A stretch of 64,000 bases of DNA from Malania oleifera (lineage: Eukaryota; Streptophyta; Magnoliopsida; Santalales; Ximeniaceae), in assembly GCF_029873635.1 (NCBI RefSeq), contig NC_080428.1, forward strand, positions 66,557,101 through 66,621,100. The letters are read 5' to 3'. The notes beneath the pieces are model-generated. The model was not told the DNA's origin. It searched no databases and saw only the letters and a program-made list of their open reading frames with translations. Both the position numbers and the translations under genes were made by a program. Positions 45,046 to 56,354 of the stretch are shown here, in pieces. How positions within the stretch are numbered: the stretch's first letter is position 1; each line of letters starts with the position of its first letter.

Positions 45046-46414
45046 TACATAATTTATATCCGGTATAAACAATTGTATCATATTTGAATAAAATATGATT
45101 TAACATAACATAGTTTAACATACTAATTTCCTGTACTGGAAAAATCATCTTATATAACCATATCATACTTGATTATTACCCAAGATAGATAGATAATTAG
45201 CTATCGGCGGGACCTAACAATGGTTGGCGGACCATGTTAAGTCAAACATAGGTGTGTAAGTACGATGGGTCTGTTCCACCTGTTTCGGACTACTAGAGGA
45301 ACTACAACACTCCCATAAAGTCACATCAACTGCCATCTTACACACTCTACATAAGATGTGTGGTAGCACTAATGTAAACGTGAACATACAGTTACGGTAC
45401 CGTGCTTCGTGAAACTAAACTAAGCTATCCGGATTGTGAAAACATATAATACATTTCATAATATTGAACATAACAGTTTCATATTTCAGAGTAAAACATG
45501 ACATAATAATATTTTCTTGAATCTTAACATAACATGCATAATTACGGCATTTTATGTCGTCATATCATAACGTAAAAATCATAACACTGGCGCTGACATG
45601 ACATGACGTACTTGTACATGAAATTCTTGCACTTGTTAACATAATATTCTTAAAACCATAGTTTTTGTATTGTTTTTATGGTTTTTCTGAAAACTGCTAT
45701 AACATGTTTATCTTAGAAAAATCATAATATTTCAATATAACATAATTTTCATGGAAATATTATACTCATGCCACACAAATGTAAGTAGCCTCATAAACTC
45801 ATAATTTGTTTTGAAATCATATTTTCTTATAAAATATGTTAAAATCATTTCCCTATTCAACAACAGTATTCCCAGACATAGTTCTATAACATACATATTT
45901 TCCAAAAAATAAATTTTGTATAATAATAAATAATTTCATGAAAAAGGTTGACTTAATTTATCCCCTTACCTGACTTACTGAAAAGTCTAAAAACTTAACC
46001 AAACCTACTCATGTGGTGTTCCCAACTCAACACTCTGAAATTAAAATTTTCCCAACAAAACTTCAACATTATCCTACTAAAAACATTTTCCTTAGTCCAA
46101 AAACACTAAATACCTTATAAAACTTAAAATGTCCAACTTACCTAGATTTTAGGTTGGTGCCCAAGTTGGCCTAACCAACAAACTACTCTAGTAGACTTGT
46201 AGAGAATCTTCCCAAGAGTAACGTGGTGGCTTCTGATCATCAAACCGATAAGAATCGAAGCCGAAAATGAAGAGAGAAGGTAGAGGAGATGAGGTTTAGA
46301 GAGAGAGAGGATTTCATGCAAAATTTCACGTTGGAATCCCGAGGTTAGCGTGAAAAATCATTTTTCTCTCATTTTTTTATTTACTTAATTTCTATAATTT
46401 TTCGGGTCTTTACA
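44570..46414 (-). mobile_element. Solo LTR of the same gypsy family, copy c, lacking the box cassette
   Basis: A 1845-bp block starting TGTAACAACTT and ending GGTCTTTACA on the plus strand, with near-matching target repeats GGATG and GCATG. On the minus strand its first ~70 bp align with the LTR at 62951 up to GATTTTTCA and then jump directly to the GGGATTCC stretch that lies after the TATA box in the other copies. The box array and TATA box are therefore absent. An AT repeat (45018-45040) lies inside. Confidence 0.88.
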
Positions 46415-47360
46415 GCATGAAACCATGAAAGTTCACTCATCACCACTCCTCTTCCACTTGCCTACATTCACAAGAACATTTACATGAACACTCGAACCCA
46501 ACTCAAACTCTTTCCCTTTAGAAAAAATTGTCTCGCTTTGCATGCCTTGAATTACATTCCATATGCCTCCAAACCAATTCTACCTCGTACGTCATAACCC
46601 CATTTGAATTCATTTTCTAAGTTTGGATGATTCTTACTAGCCCTGGTCACACACTTAATCATCTAACTATTAGCACATTAGAAAAATTAGTTTCACACCT
46701 CAACTTTACAATGTCAATTGTCCAAAGTTATGAACCATTGACTTTGATACCATTTGTTAACACCAAGAAAATCCACAAATGGACTTGATATATATGGGTA
46801 AGCACCAACTTTACCCAAAATTATAAATTTATTGGGTCTTAGACCCAACCATGTATGTAAGCATGCATCCTCCTTTCTATTTTTTCAATGTGCAACAAAC
46901 TTACAAGTGGAATGAACATCTCCACTCTTCCTCTAGCTACTTGTAACTGATATATACTACAAAGTATGTACTGAGCTTAAACAAACCCAAATTTTCCCAG
47001 ATTTGCCCAAGAGAAAAATCAATGCAAAATAAAGGAGTGTGTAGATTTTGAATAATTCAAATACAAGAAACAAGCATTTAGAGAAATTTGAAAGAGTTTT
47101 ATATTATTTTAATATTTTTCATTCACATCTATAAAATTTAAATTTTCATGTAGAGATGTTATCTGCTTTGACCCAATTTTCTTCCATAAAAGGCACCAAC
47201 TTACAAGAGGTTGTCCAAACCATTTTATATTATCGAAATTTCCTTAACATACATTCGATATGAGATCATGATATACTTCTCTACTTAATCTCAAATGCTC
47301 TCATTAAAATATCTTACACTTCATATGAATTTACACCTCTATTAAATCCACCCACATAAT
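46415..47360 (-). mobile_element. LTR-retrotransposon fragment with inverted primer site
   Basis: CTTTGATACCA at 46742-46752 is the reverse complement of a TGGTATCAAAG primer site. Right after it TGTTAACACC begins an LTR end (LTR on the minus strand). 46415-46740 would be its leader. No coding domain is seen and the far LTR edge is not defined. The rest up to 47360 is AT-rich and unassigned. Confidence 0.5.
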
Positions 47361-48029
47361 TGTTGGGTTATTTCCTTCCATGTGGAGGAAAGCCCAAGTA
47401 GACTTTATTAAAAGCCCAAAGTCCGGCCCTTTAGTATGATAACTTAATGGAAGTTATAAAAAGATAAGGGAGAAGGGAGGAGCCATCACTTCTCAAAAGA
47501 AAGAGAGAAAAACATGATTTTTCTCATGCTACCCAACTTTCATCAAGACCCCGATCTCGCTTCGTCTGTGGTCCGATCGAACTGAAATTTGGAGGAGAGG
47601 TTCATGACTCAAGGAGCTATAATTTGGACGGTGGAGATTGAATTTTGAGCTTTGGGGTTGGGATTTTTTCCCATGAACAGTAACCACAATTTTGGTATAT
47701 TCTCTTCAATTCTCTTTGTATTTGTCAAGATTGTTGATATCTTGATGAGATATATTTGTAATCTCTAATTGCGATTAGAGAAGACTTGGTGTACCCATTA
47801 TTTGGTTGATAGTGGAGGTTTTAACTGAACTAGGCCCCATGATTTTTTTTCCTCACACTGAGGAAGTTTTCTGCATAAAAAATTGCTTGTGTTCTTGTGA
47901 TTTGGTGTGATTGATTATTTTTTTTTTTATTATTTTCAACACGTATAAAAGTAGAGATACACTACATTTGCTTGCATATAGGGAGAAGAATTATTCCGCT
48001 GTGGTTGTTTGTTGGTATCTCTCCCAACA
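47361..48029 (+). repeat. Copia 2 5' LTR
   Basis: TGTTGGGTTATTTCC ... CTCCCAACA. It carries a TATAAAAAG box near 47456. Confidence 0.95.
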
Positions 48030-48032
48030 AAG

Positions 48033-48045
48033 TGGTATCAGAGCC
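48033..48045 (+). promoter_or_regulatory. Copia 2 primer binding site
   Basis: TGGTATCAGAGCC, 3 nt after the LTR end; initiator Met-tRNA type. Confidence 0.95.
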
Positions 48046-48075
48046 AGGTTGACAAATTATCAAGCAGTTTGAGTT

Positions 48076-48820
48076 ATGGAAGTAAATATTAGTAGAATGA
48101 TTAATCTTAATGGTTCCAATTATCACATATGGAAAGGAAAAATGGAGGATCTTATTTATGTTAAAGATTAACCTACCATTGTTTCGTGCTAAAAGACCAA
48201 AAAAAAAAAAAAATCTAATGTGGAATGGACTTTGTTACATCGACGAGTGTGTGGGTATATCAGGCAGCAGGTAGATGATAATGTTTTGAACCATATTAGT
48301 GGAGAGACAAATGCACGTTCTCTATGGAGTAAGCTTGAACAGCTATATGTATTAAGTTTGATGATGAGATACAAGGGTTATGGTTGCTTGGTTTATTACC
48401 GGACTCGTGGGAGACGCTCAGAATTTCATTGTCTAACTCCACTCCAGAAGGTGTAATCACTATGGATATGGCCATGCCAAGAGTTGTTTGCTAAATGAAG
48501 AGATGAGAAGAAAAACACAGGGATCCTCTTCATAGTCAGAGATCTTGGTTATAGAAAAGAGGGAGAGAAGTAAGAGCAGAGGTCCGAAAAACAGAGATAA
48601 CAGCAGAAGCAAGTCCAACAAGTTTGCAAATGTTGAGTGTCATCATTGTGGGAAACAGAGACACATCAAGAAATATTGTAGGCAATTGAAGAAAGAAAAC
48701 AACAATGAGAAAGGGAAGGGAGCGAAGAATGGAGATGACAAAGATGGTGATGATAGAGTTGTTACCACCACTCCTACAAATTTCCTTACTGTTTATGATG
48801 ATGAGATGATAAATGTTGCA
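48076..48820 (+). pseudogene. Copia 2 gag, internally shortened
   Basis: It starts [31 protein letters not shown] (48076) and stops at about 48169. It continues WTLLHRRVCGYIRQQVDDNVLNHISGETNARSLWSKLEQLY (48220-48350). The middle of the usual gag is missing, and the frame resumes near 48420. A zinc knuckle CHHCGKQRHIKKYC (CX2CX4HX4C) lies near 48640 in the 185-codon open run 48545-49102, followed by a Lys/Asp-rich linker. Confidence 0.88.
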
Positions 48821-50070
48821 TACCTTGAGACTAGTTGGGTGATTGATAGTGGTCCCTCCATTCATGCTACATCTCGGAAGGATCTATTTACATCCTATAG
48901 ATCCGGTGACTTTGGAACTATAAAGATGGGCAATGATGGCTTGGTTAAAGTCATTAGAATTGGGGATGTGTATTTGAAGACAAATAATGGAACGAGTTTA
49001 GTTCTTAGAGATGTGAAGTATATTCCTGACATTCGTTTGAATTTGATTTCTGCAGGTAAACTTGATGACGAAGGGTACTGTAGCACTTTCAGTGATGTAT
49101 AGTGGAAGCTCACCAGGGTTGCTATAGTTGTGGCTTAAGGCATGAAGCACTCTGCATTGTATGTTCTGCAAGCAAAGATCTCCAACGACATCGTTAATGC
49201 GATGGAGGATAATGGTACAACAAAGTTATGGCACAAGATACTGGCTCACATGAGTGAGAAAGGATTAGCTTTACTGGAGAAGAAAAGTCTACTATGTGGA
49301 CTGAAAAGTACACTTTTGAACAGGTGTACTCATCATTTTTTAGGGAAGCAAAGCAGAGTTTCCTTCAAGAATTCCCCTCATTCGAGAAAGTTAGAGATAC
49401 TATATTTGGTACATTCAAATGTGCGTGGCCCTATGAAAACAAGAACACTTGGTGGCTTCAGATACTTTGTGACCTTCATAGATGATCATTCAAGAAAGTT
49501 GTGGGTATATACCTTGAAGTCAAAAGACCAAGTGTTGGCTGAGTTCAAGCAATTTCAAGCCCTAGTTGAGAGACAGACTGGGAAGAAACTAAGTGCATCT
49601 GGACTGATAACGGTGGAGAGTATTCTAGTCCATTTGATGAGTATTGTAGACAATAGGGTATTCGGCATCAAAATAATCCTTCAAAAACTCCTCAGTTGAA
49701 TGGCATAGCAAAAAGTATGAACAGAACACTAGTTGAGAGAGTGAGATGTTTTCTTTCACTAGCCTGATTGCCAATGAGCACTGTTGTTCATGTGTTGAGT
49801 CATACACCCTGTGTTCCTCTACAGTTTGATGTGTCAAACCGAATTTGGACAGGTAAGGATGTTTCCTATAATCATCTGCGTGTTTTTTGGTGCAAAGAAT
49901 TTGTGCATATTCCAAAAGATGAAAGGTCCAAACTTGATGAGAAAATGCAACAATGTATATTCCTTGGCTACGGTCAAGATGAGTTTGGATACAAGCTTTA
50001 TGATCTAGTTGAGAAGAAAATATTGAGAAGCAGAGATGTCGTATTTGTAGAAGATCAGACGATTTAGGAT
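48821..50070 (+). pseudogene. Copia 2 protease and integrase
   Basis: The protease site WVIDSGPSIHAT (near 48836) has Pro where DSGA is standard. VKYIPDIRLNLISAGKLDDEGY ends this part. The pre-integrase region (ALYVLQAK...LWHKILAHMSEKGL) is followed by a damaged Cys segment. The integrase first Asp, in the HSDV-type motif, is Asn (LVHSNVRGPM near 49412). FVTFIDDHSRKLWVY follows. The second Asp lies in a broken frame near 49602, and the Glu of the MNRTLVE block is Lys (GIAKSMNRTLVERVRC near 49704). VSYNHLRVFWC and CIFLGYGQDEFGYKLYD complete the domain (50067). Confidence 0.9.
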
Positions 50071-50446
50071 ATTGAGAAGGCAGAAAAATCTATGTCTCAG
50101 CAGGGTGACAATTTGACTGATGTGGATCTAGTTCCTTTGAATAATTTTCCATCTCAGGTTGATAATGATGTTCAGGATAACCAACAGGGTAGAGGTGATG
50201 TGGATGTTTCCTTACACGTTCAAGAAGTTACAGGTTCAAGGAGATGTTGAGACTGATGAGCATTTGATAGTACCAGAGATTCAACTAGAGATTCCATCCA
50301 AGAGGTCAGCTAGAGATCGACATCCTTCCACTTAGTATTTAGCAGAACAATATGTGTTATTGACTGACGGGGGAGAGCCCTAGTTTTTTGAAGAAGCCAT
50401 GGAAGATGAACACAAGACAGAGTGGGTTGAGGTCATGCAAGATTAG

Positions 50447-51090
50447 ATGCATTCATTGCATGATAACCACACCTTTGAGTTAGTGAAGCTACCTAAAGGA
50501 AAAAGAGCTTTGGAGAATAAGTGGATTTACAAGAAGAAACCAAATGAGTTCTCTTCACGGCCACGGTACAAAGTTAGATTGGTTGTAAAAGGGTTTGATC
50601 AGAGAAAAGGTATTGACTTTGATGAGATATGCTCTCCAATTGTAAAGATGTCATCGATCTATAGAGTACTCGGCTTAGCAGTTAGTCTTGACTTGGAAGT
50701 TGAGCAGATGGATGTGAAAATTGCCTTCCTTCATGGTGATTTGGAGGAAGAGATTTATATGAAATGGCCAGAGGGTTTCAGAGTAAAAGGGAAAGAGAAT
50801 TATGTGTGCAAGCTGAAGAAAAGTCTATATGATTTGAAACAAGCACCGAGGTAGTGGTATAAGAAGTTTGAGCCTGTTATGGGGGAGTAAAGCTACAAAA
50901 GGACAACTTCATATCATTGTGTATTTGTTCAAAAATTCTCTGATTATGATTTTATTTTCTTATTGCTTTATGTGGATGACATGCTGATTGTTGGTAGGAA
51001 TACTTCAAGGATTGACCAGTTGAAGAAGCAATTGAGTAAGTCATTTGCTGTGAAGGATTTGGGGCCAGCAAAAAAAATCTTAGCATAAGA
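50447..51090 (+). pseudogene. Copia 2 reverse transcriptase
   Basis: NHTFELVKLPKGKRALENKWIYKKK, RYKVRLVVKGFDQRKGIDFDEICSPIVKM, MDVKIAFLHGDLEEEIYMKWPEGF and CKLKKSLYDLKQAPR are clear (50447-50850). The stop at 50852 is followed in frame by YKKFE. LLYVDDMLIVGRN near 50965 keeps the YVDD catalytic motif. Stops follow at about 50888 and 51087. Confidence 0.92.
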
Positions 51091-51102
51091 ATCAGTCGTG
51101 AC

Positions 51103-51939
51103 ATGAGTGCCAAGAAGTTATATTTGTCACAAGAGGAGTACATTAAGAAAGTGCTTCTGAGGTTCAATACGGACAAAGCTAAAGTGGTTAGCTCTCCTCT
51201 TGCTACCCACTTCAGACTAAGTACAAAGGAATGTCCTTCTATAAATAAGGAAAATGAGGACATGGAAAGAGTTCCTTACGCCTCAGCAGTAGGAAGTTTG
51301 ATGTATGCAATGGTTTGCACAAGATCAGATATAGCCTATGCAGTTTGTGTAGTTATCTGATTCTTGTCAAATACGGGAAGAGGGCACTGGAATGCAGTGA
51401 AGTGGATCATAAGATATCTTCGAGGCACTTCTAGTTTGAGACTTAGTTTGGGAAACAGACAACCATTTTTAGTTGGATACACATATGCAGATATGGCTGG
51501 GGATGTGGATACTCGTAAGTCTACTTCGGGCTATTTGATAACTTTTGCAGGTGGGGCTATAGCTTGGCAATCGAGACTTCAGAAGTGTATTGCTCTTTCT
51601 ACGACAAAGGTAGAATTCATTGCAACAACGGAAGCAACTAAAGAGTTGCTATGGGCAAAGAAGTTCTTAATAGAACTTGATTTCAAGTAGCAAAGGTATA
51701 TGTTATCTTGTGGTAGCCAGAGTGCTATTCATCTTGCTAAGAATTCCAGTTTCCATGCAAGATCGAAGCACATTAATGTGCGATACCATTGGATCAGAGA
51801 TGCGTTGAACGATAAGTTACTAGAACTTAAAAAGGTTCACACTAATGATAATTGTTCTGATATATTGACAAAGACACTACCAAGGGAGAAGTTTAAAGTT
51901 TATTGTTCGATCGCCGAGATGGCGATTCCCTCTACATAG
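51103..51939 (+). pseudogene. Copia 2 RNase H
   Basis: KLYLSQEEYIKKVLLRFNTDKAK (51115) leads into VPYASAVGSLMYAMVCTRSDIAYAV, WNAVKWIIRYLRGTSSLRL, YADMAGDVDTRKSTSGYLITFAGGAIAWQSRLQKCIALSTTKVEFIA and KHINVRYHWIRDALNDKLLELKKVHTNDNCSDILTKTLPREKF (51939). The Glu in STTKVEF is kept. A frame change near 51360 and a stop at 51690 break it. The tail runs to the polypurine tract AAATGGGAGATT before the 3' LTR. Confidence 0.92.
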
Positions 51940-51956
51940 TCGAAAAATGGGAGATT

Positions 51957-52622
51957 TGTTAGGTTATTTCCTTCCATGTGGAGGAAAGCCCAAGTGGGCT
52001 TTATTAAAAGCCCAAATCTCAGCCCTTTAGTGTGATAACATAAAGGAAGTTATAAAAAGAGAGGAGAGAAGGGAGGAGCCGTCACTTCTCAAAAGAAAGA
52101 GAGAAAAATGTGATTTTTTTTATGCTGCCCAGATTTTATCAAGACTTCGATCTCGCTTCGTCTGTAGTCCGATCGAGCTAAAATTTGGAGGAGAGGTTCA
52201 CGACTCAAGGAGATACAATATGAACGGTGGAGATCAGACTTTGAGCTTGGGAGTTGGGGATTTTGCTCGTGAACAGTAATTGCGATTTTGGTATATTCTC
52301 TCCAATTCTCTTTGTATTTGCCAAGATTGTTGATATCTTGATGAGATATATTTGTAACCTCTAATTGCGAATAAAGAAGACTTGGTGTACCCATTATTTG
52401 GTTGATAGTGGAGGTTTCAATTTGATTAGGTCCTGTGGTTTTTCTTTCTCACACTAGGGAATTTTTCCACGTAAAAAATTGCTTGTGTTCTTGTGGCTTG
52501 ATGTGATTGATTATTTTTCTTATTATTTTCAACATGGATAAAAGTAAAGATACGCTACATTTGCTTGCATATAGAGAGAAGAATTATTCCGCTATGGTTG
52601 TTTGTTGATATCTCTCCCAACA
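51957..52622 (+). repeat. Copia 2 3' LTR
   Basis: TGTTAGGTTATTTCC ... CTCCCAACA, aligned end to end with 47361-48029. Its end lies 470 bp upstream of the TPR-SET start codon, in the same orientation. Confidence 0.95.
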
Positions 52623-53092
52623 ATAGTAACAACCCTAAGATACTATTGAAGCCCTACGTAATTATCTTGGCCTAATTTTAATAAGGTTTTTATGTTTTAA
52701 CTAGTTTTGTCTCATAAAAATGTCTCACATAGTTATATTTTAAAATATTCTTGTATAGTTTAGATCTTAAAACATATTGCTCAATGTTATGAATCTAAAG
52801 ATTATGATACATTGCAAAGAAAGTCCATAGAATATTCATATACTAATTTTTAAATATTTATAATACAAAGAAATATATATATGTGCAGTGGGCCCAAAGG
52901 AGATTCATAATTAGCGTAACAATAAATAAAGAAATTTGACATAGCCGTTGCAGTTGCAAACTGCAAATCCAAAAAGGGGGGATAAAAAACCAAAAAAAAA
53001 GATTGGCAGTGTGACCGTTGCAGTCACGAAAATTTAAACTCACAAGCAAAACACATTTCAGAAGATCACAGGGAAGAATAACAGAGTTAAAG

Positions 53093-54721
53093 ATGACAGA
53101 AATGGAAGATCATCTGGAGATGGAAGAAGAGTTGATGCAGCAGCTGAGATCCAACGCCACAGAGCTCCTCCTCAGAGAAGAGTGGGAAGAGTCTGTGCAG
53201 GCATATTCTCAGTTCATCTCTCTCTGCCAACGCCAGATCTCAAAGACCCATCAACACTCTGATACAGATCCCCTCTCCAAACTCCACAAATCTCTCCGCT
53301 TAGCCCTCTCCAATCGAGCCGAAGCGTGGTCTCGGCTCCGGGAATTCTCCGAAGCACTGAGAGACTGCGAGCAGGCACTGACAATTGAGAGCACCCATTT
53401 CAAAACTTTGCTCTGCAAAGGTAAGATCTTGCTCAATCTCAACAGGTACTCCATGGCTCTGGACTGCTTCAAAGCAGCCCTTCTTGATCCGCAGGCTAAT
53501 GCAAGCTCAGAAGCCCTTAATGGGTACTTGGATAGATGCAAAAAGCTTGAGTTTCAGGCCAGGACTGGAGCTTTTGATCTCTCGGATTGGGTTGCAAATG
53601 GGTTTCAGGGAAAGTCTCCGGAACTCGCAGAGTATGTAGGTGGAGTTCAGATCAAGAAGAGTGCCATTAGTGGGCGTGGTCTGTTTGCAACAAAGACCAT
53701 TGATGCCGGGACTTTGGTCTTAGCGACGAAGGCAATTGCTATTGAGAGGGCTATATTACCCCAAGAAATGGGTGATTCAGGTAATAATGTGCAGCTTGTC
53801 ATGTGGAAGAATTTCTTTGATAAAGTCACAGAATCAGCCGCAAAATGCCACCGGGCCCGTCATTTGATTTGTGTGTTATCGACAGGAGAAGATGAGGATG
53901 GCCTAGAGGTTCCTGATATAAGTCTCTTCAGGCCAGAAACAGAGGAAAGCAGGGACTTTTCACATGAGAAGCTTGACAGGGATAGGATTTTAAGCATATT
54001 GGATGTGAATTCTCTTGTGGAGGATGCAGTTTCTGCCAAAGTATTGGGCAAAAACAGTGATTATTATGGTGTTGGGCTGTGGATTCTCCCTGCCTTCATC
54101 AACCATTCATGTCTTCCCAATGCAAGGAGGTTGCATGTTGGGGACCATGTGATGGTTCAAGCTTCTAGGGACATTAAAGCAGGGGAAGAGATCACATTCG
54201 CATATTTTGATGTACTTTCCCCAGTTAAGAAGCGGCGCGAAATGACCAACAACTGGGGGTTTCAATGTAATTGCAGGAGGTGCATGTTTGAGATGGAGAT
54301 ATCTTCCAAATCAGATTTAAGGGAGATTGAGTTAGGTATTGAGAGAGGGCTAGACATTGGTTCAGCAGTTTATAGGCTGGAGGAAGGTATGAGGAGATGG
54401 ATGGTGAGGAAAAGGGAAAAGGGCTATTTGAGGGCATCTTTTTGGGCTGCATTTTCTGAGGTTTACACATCGGAGAAGATGGTGAGGAGGTGGGGGAGAC
54501 GGGTTCCAGCCATGGAGGTCGTGGTCGATAGTGTTGTAGAAGCAGTGGGAAGTGATGAGAGGCTGCTGAAGGTGGTGGTGGAAGGGTTGAGGAGAAGGGG
54601 TGGTGGGTTGGTGGAGATGGAGAGAGCAATCAAGTTGGGAAGAGGGGTGTATGGCAAGCTGGTGAAGAAGCAGGCAATGAAGACCCTTCTTGAGATTGGC
54701 CTTCATGAACACAGCTATTAA
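53093..54721 (+). CDS. TPR- and SET-domain protein (SMYD-like methyltransferase family)
   Basis: An intact, intronless frame of 542 residues. Residues about 20-140 form TPR-like helices (REEWEESVQAYSQFISLC, ALSNRAEAWSRLREFSEALRDCEQAL, LLCKGKILLNLNRYSMALDCFKAALLD). A split SET domain starts at SGRGLFATKTIDAGTLVL (GRGLF from residue 194) and resumes with FINHSCLPNARR (Asn337) and AGEEITFAYF (from residue 364), the S-adenosylmethionine and catalytic motifs. The post-SET cysteines are in WGFQCNCRRC (Cys392). A MYND finger is not seen. The Arabidopsis relative is, as far as I recall, the TPR/SET gene At1g33400. The substrate is unknown; it could be a histone or a non-histone lysine. The start at 53093 is chosen because similarity begins around MEEELMQQL; an in-frame ATG at 53018 would add 25 basic residues. 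Copia 2 ends 470 bp upstream. Confidence 0.93.
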   Translation: MTEMEDHLEMEEELMQQLRSNATELLLREEWEESVQAYSQFISLCQRQISKTHQHSDTDPLSKLHKSLRLALSNRAEAWSRLREFSEALRDCEQALTIESTHFKTLLCKGKILLNLNRYSMALDCFKAALLDPQANASSEALNGYLDRCKKLEFQARTGAFDLSDWVANGFQGKSPELAEYVGGVQIKKSAISGRGLFATKTIDAGTLVLATKAIAIERAILPQEMGDSGNNVQLVMWKNFFDKVTESAAKCHRARHLICVLSTGEDEDGLEVPDISLFRPETEESRDFSHEKLDRDRILSILDVNSLVEDAVSAKVLGKNSDYYGVGLWILPAFINHSCLPNARRLHVGDHVMVQASRDIKAGEEITFAYFDVLSPVKKRREMTNNWGFQCNCRRCMFEMEISSKSDLREIELGIERGLDIGSAVYRLEEGMRRWMVRKREKGYLRASFWAAFSEVYTSEKMVRRWGRRVPAMEVVVDSVVEAVGSDERLLKVVVEGLRRRGGGLVEMERAIKLGRGVYGKLVKKQAMKTLLEIGLHEHSY

Positions 54722-54841
54722 CCTCTAATAGCTCTACGATGAAAGCTCTCTTTCCTTTTTCCTTTTTATCCCCAAGATAGATTTAGCTGGTTCAAAGTTT
54801 TTTTATCTGTCACTTTTGTTGTATCCACAGATAAATGTGCA

Positions 54842-54847
54842 AATAAA
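54842..54847 (+). terminator. Probable polyadenylation signal of the TPR-SET gene
   Basis: AATAAA 121 bp after the stop codon, within a T-rich 3' UTR-like stretch. Confidence 0.6.
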
Positions 54848-54864
54848 GTCATTGTTTTGGATTA

Positions 54865-55350
54865 TTAGGAGAAACTGTCGTTGTGTGTTGTATGATCACA
54901 GCTTTGCACTGGCCAAACTACTTGAAATTTCAAGAATGCTTTGGTGTCAACACAGCGAAGGGAAAGCATAAGAAGAGATCCAAGAACCAAAGATTGATTT
55001 GGTTTGGAGCACAATTCTGCAGCATCAAATTCAACTTGAAGCCAGCCTAGGAAGTAAGGAAACCCAACATAACTGGGAGCATTCAACTCTATTTTTTGGG
55101 AATGTTTTAGATTCAAATTTGTATTGGGTTTAGATAACATGTAATATAAAATTGTATTTAAAATTGTTCAAATCCCATCAAATCCAAATTTTTTAAAGTC
55201 CAAAATTCATACTACCAAATACACGGTGAATTGATTTAAGCCCTTCTCTAACCAAGGAAAATATTTCAAAGATTGATTTAGGTGGTTACTGAAACATATG
55301 CGAGCTTTTTTTTCCCAAAAAGAAAAGTTTGAAAAACAGTTTAGTGATTA
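54865..55350. other. Intergenic DNA
   Basis: A minus-strand frame of 91 codons (55140-54865) has no recognised domain, start context or conservation evidence; I do not call it a gene. Confidence 0.5.
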
Positions 55351-55752
55351 CTTTATATTTTCACTTCTTCAATCAATCTTTTGAAAAACTTACTAAATCC
55401 ATGAGTAGGCAAAAGTCAAACCATTGAATTGAAATATCTTAGTAACTAAAGGAAAACAAGCTAGAAGCCATTTACGTAGCAGTATCTGTCAAGTGAAATA
55501 AGAGCAATCTAAACTGTGAAAACAACATTGAGTTGTTAGTTATTTATTTTCCAAGATTCTTCAAGAAAATAGCACAATAGGTTCTTAAAAGGATTTCTTG
55601 ATTGTACTTTTCATAGAGCTTTATATTTTCACTTCTTCAATCAATCTTTTGAAAAACTTACCAAATCCATGACTAGACAAAAGACAAATTGTTGAATTAA
55701 AATATCTTAGAAACTAAAGGAAAACAAGCTAAAAGACATTTACGTAGCAATA
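55351..55752. repeat. Direct repeat pair, ~135 bp each, period ~268 bp
   Basis: 55351-55487 and about 55619-55752 share TTTATATTTTCACTTCTTC, AATCTTTTGAAAAACTTAC, AAACTAAAGGAAAACAAGCT and CATTTACGTAGCA. The second copy abuts the LTR start at 55753. Confidence 0.9.
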
Positions 55753-56272
55753 TGTCACGAGCTAAACTTGTTCAGGGCATTATGCTTGTCTGTGACCACT
55801 TGTCTCGCATGCTTGGGATGGGTTTCCATCATGTAAATACTAGTGTAGGGTTACTTTCTGCTAGTAGTGTCTTTGTATGTCAAATAAGGCAATATGACTC
55901 ATCGATCACTTTGATGTTTCCTAGTGCTAAAGTGGGAATGGCCTAGAAAGCTCTTTAGGGGAGGGTGGGTGTTCATCAATCATTATAAAACTCACTAACT
56001 TTTGTCAACGTGTTTAACCTATTTGCCTTCCTCGCTAAACACACGATGTCAACGGCGGTGTTGTTAATGAATTGCGTAGATTCAATGTTTACTGCTTGCT
56101 TACTACTGCTTTCATGAAAGCTTACTGTTTCTGCTGCCATTTGATTGAATGCTAATGAAAGTGTTTCGTGAATGAATGTTGGTAAACGATAAGCTGGCTA
56201 GTTAAACAAGAGTGCTTTAGCTAGCGCCGCACGGCCCTTTCACAATGGTGTGAAAATAGTCAGACCGTGACA
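55753..56272 (+). repeat. Gypsy 2 5' LTR
   Basis: Starts TGTCACGAGC and ends GACCGTGACA, 520 bp. Around 55796-55822 it holds the uninterrupted hAT target site (CCACTTGTCTCGCATGCTTG) corresponding to the split site in element 1. Confidence 0.92.
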
Positions 56273-56274
56273 CT

Positions 56275-56287
56275 TGGTATCAGAGCC
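56275..56287 (+). promoter_or_regulatory. Gypsy 2 primer binding site
   Basis: TGGTATCAGAGCC, 2 nt after the LTR; initiator Met-tRNA type. Confidence 0.93.
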
Positions 56288-56354
56288 AAGGCTCAATTGC
56301 TATGAGAATTCAGTTACCTTCGTTGTGGGATTTAGAAAGCTTTGGTAAGTGACC

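Larger units (their letters stand above)
47361..52622 (+). mobile_element. Ty1/copia element 2, complete structure, decayed
   Basis: LTRs at 47361-48029 (669 bp) and 51957-52622 (666 bp) both begin TGTT and end CTCCCAACA and look about 90% identical. Primer site, gag, protease, integrase, RT and RNase H follow in order. The flanks ATAAT and ATAGT are a probable 5-bp target duplication with one change. The pol style is that of the Tnt1-like/Tork group. Catalytic residues of protease and integrase are damaged and stops are frequent, so it is inactive. Confidence 0.93.

Noticed and set aside
54225-54712. Antisense Pro/Ser/His-rich frames across the TPR-SET gene
   Set aside because: Shadows of the codon use of the sense gene; no domain and three overlapping alternatives.
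54865-55140. 91-codon minus-strand frame downstream of TPR-SET
   Set aside because: No recognisable domain, no splice or promoter context; cannot be supported.
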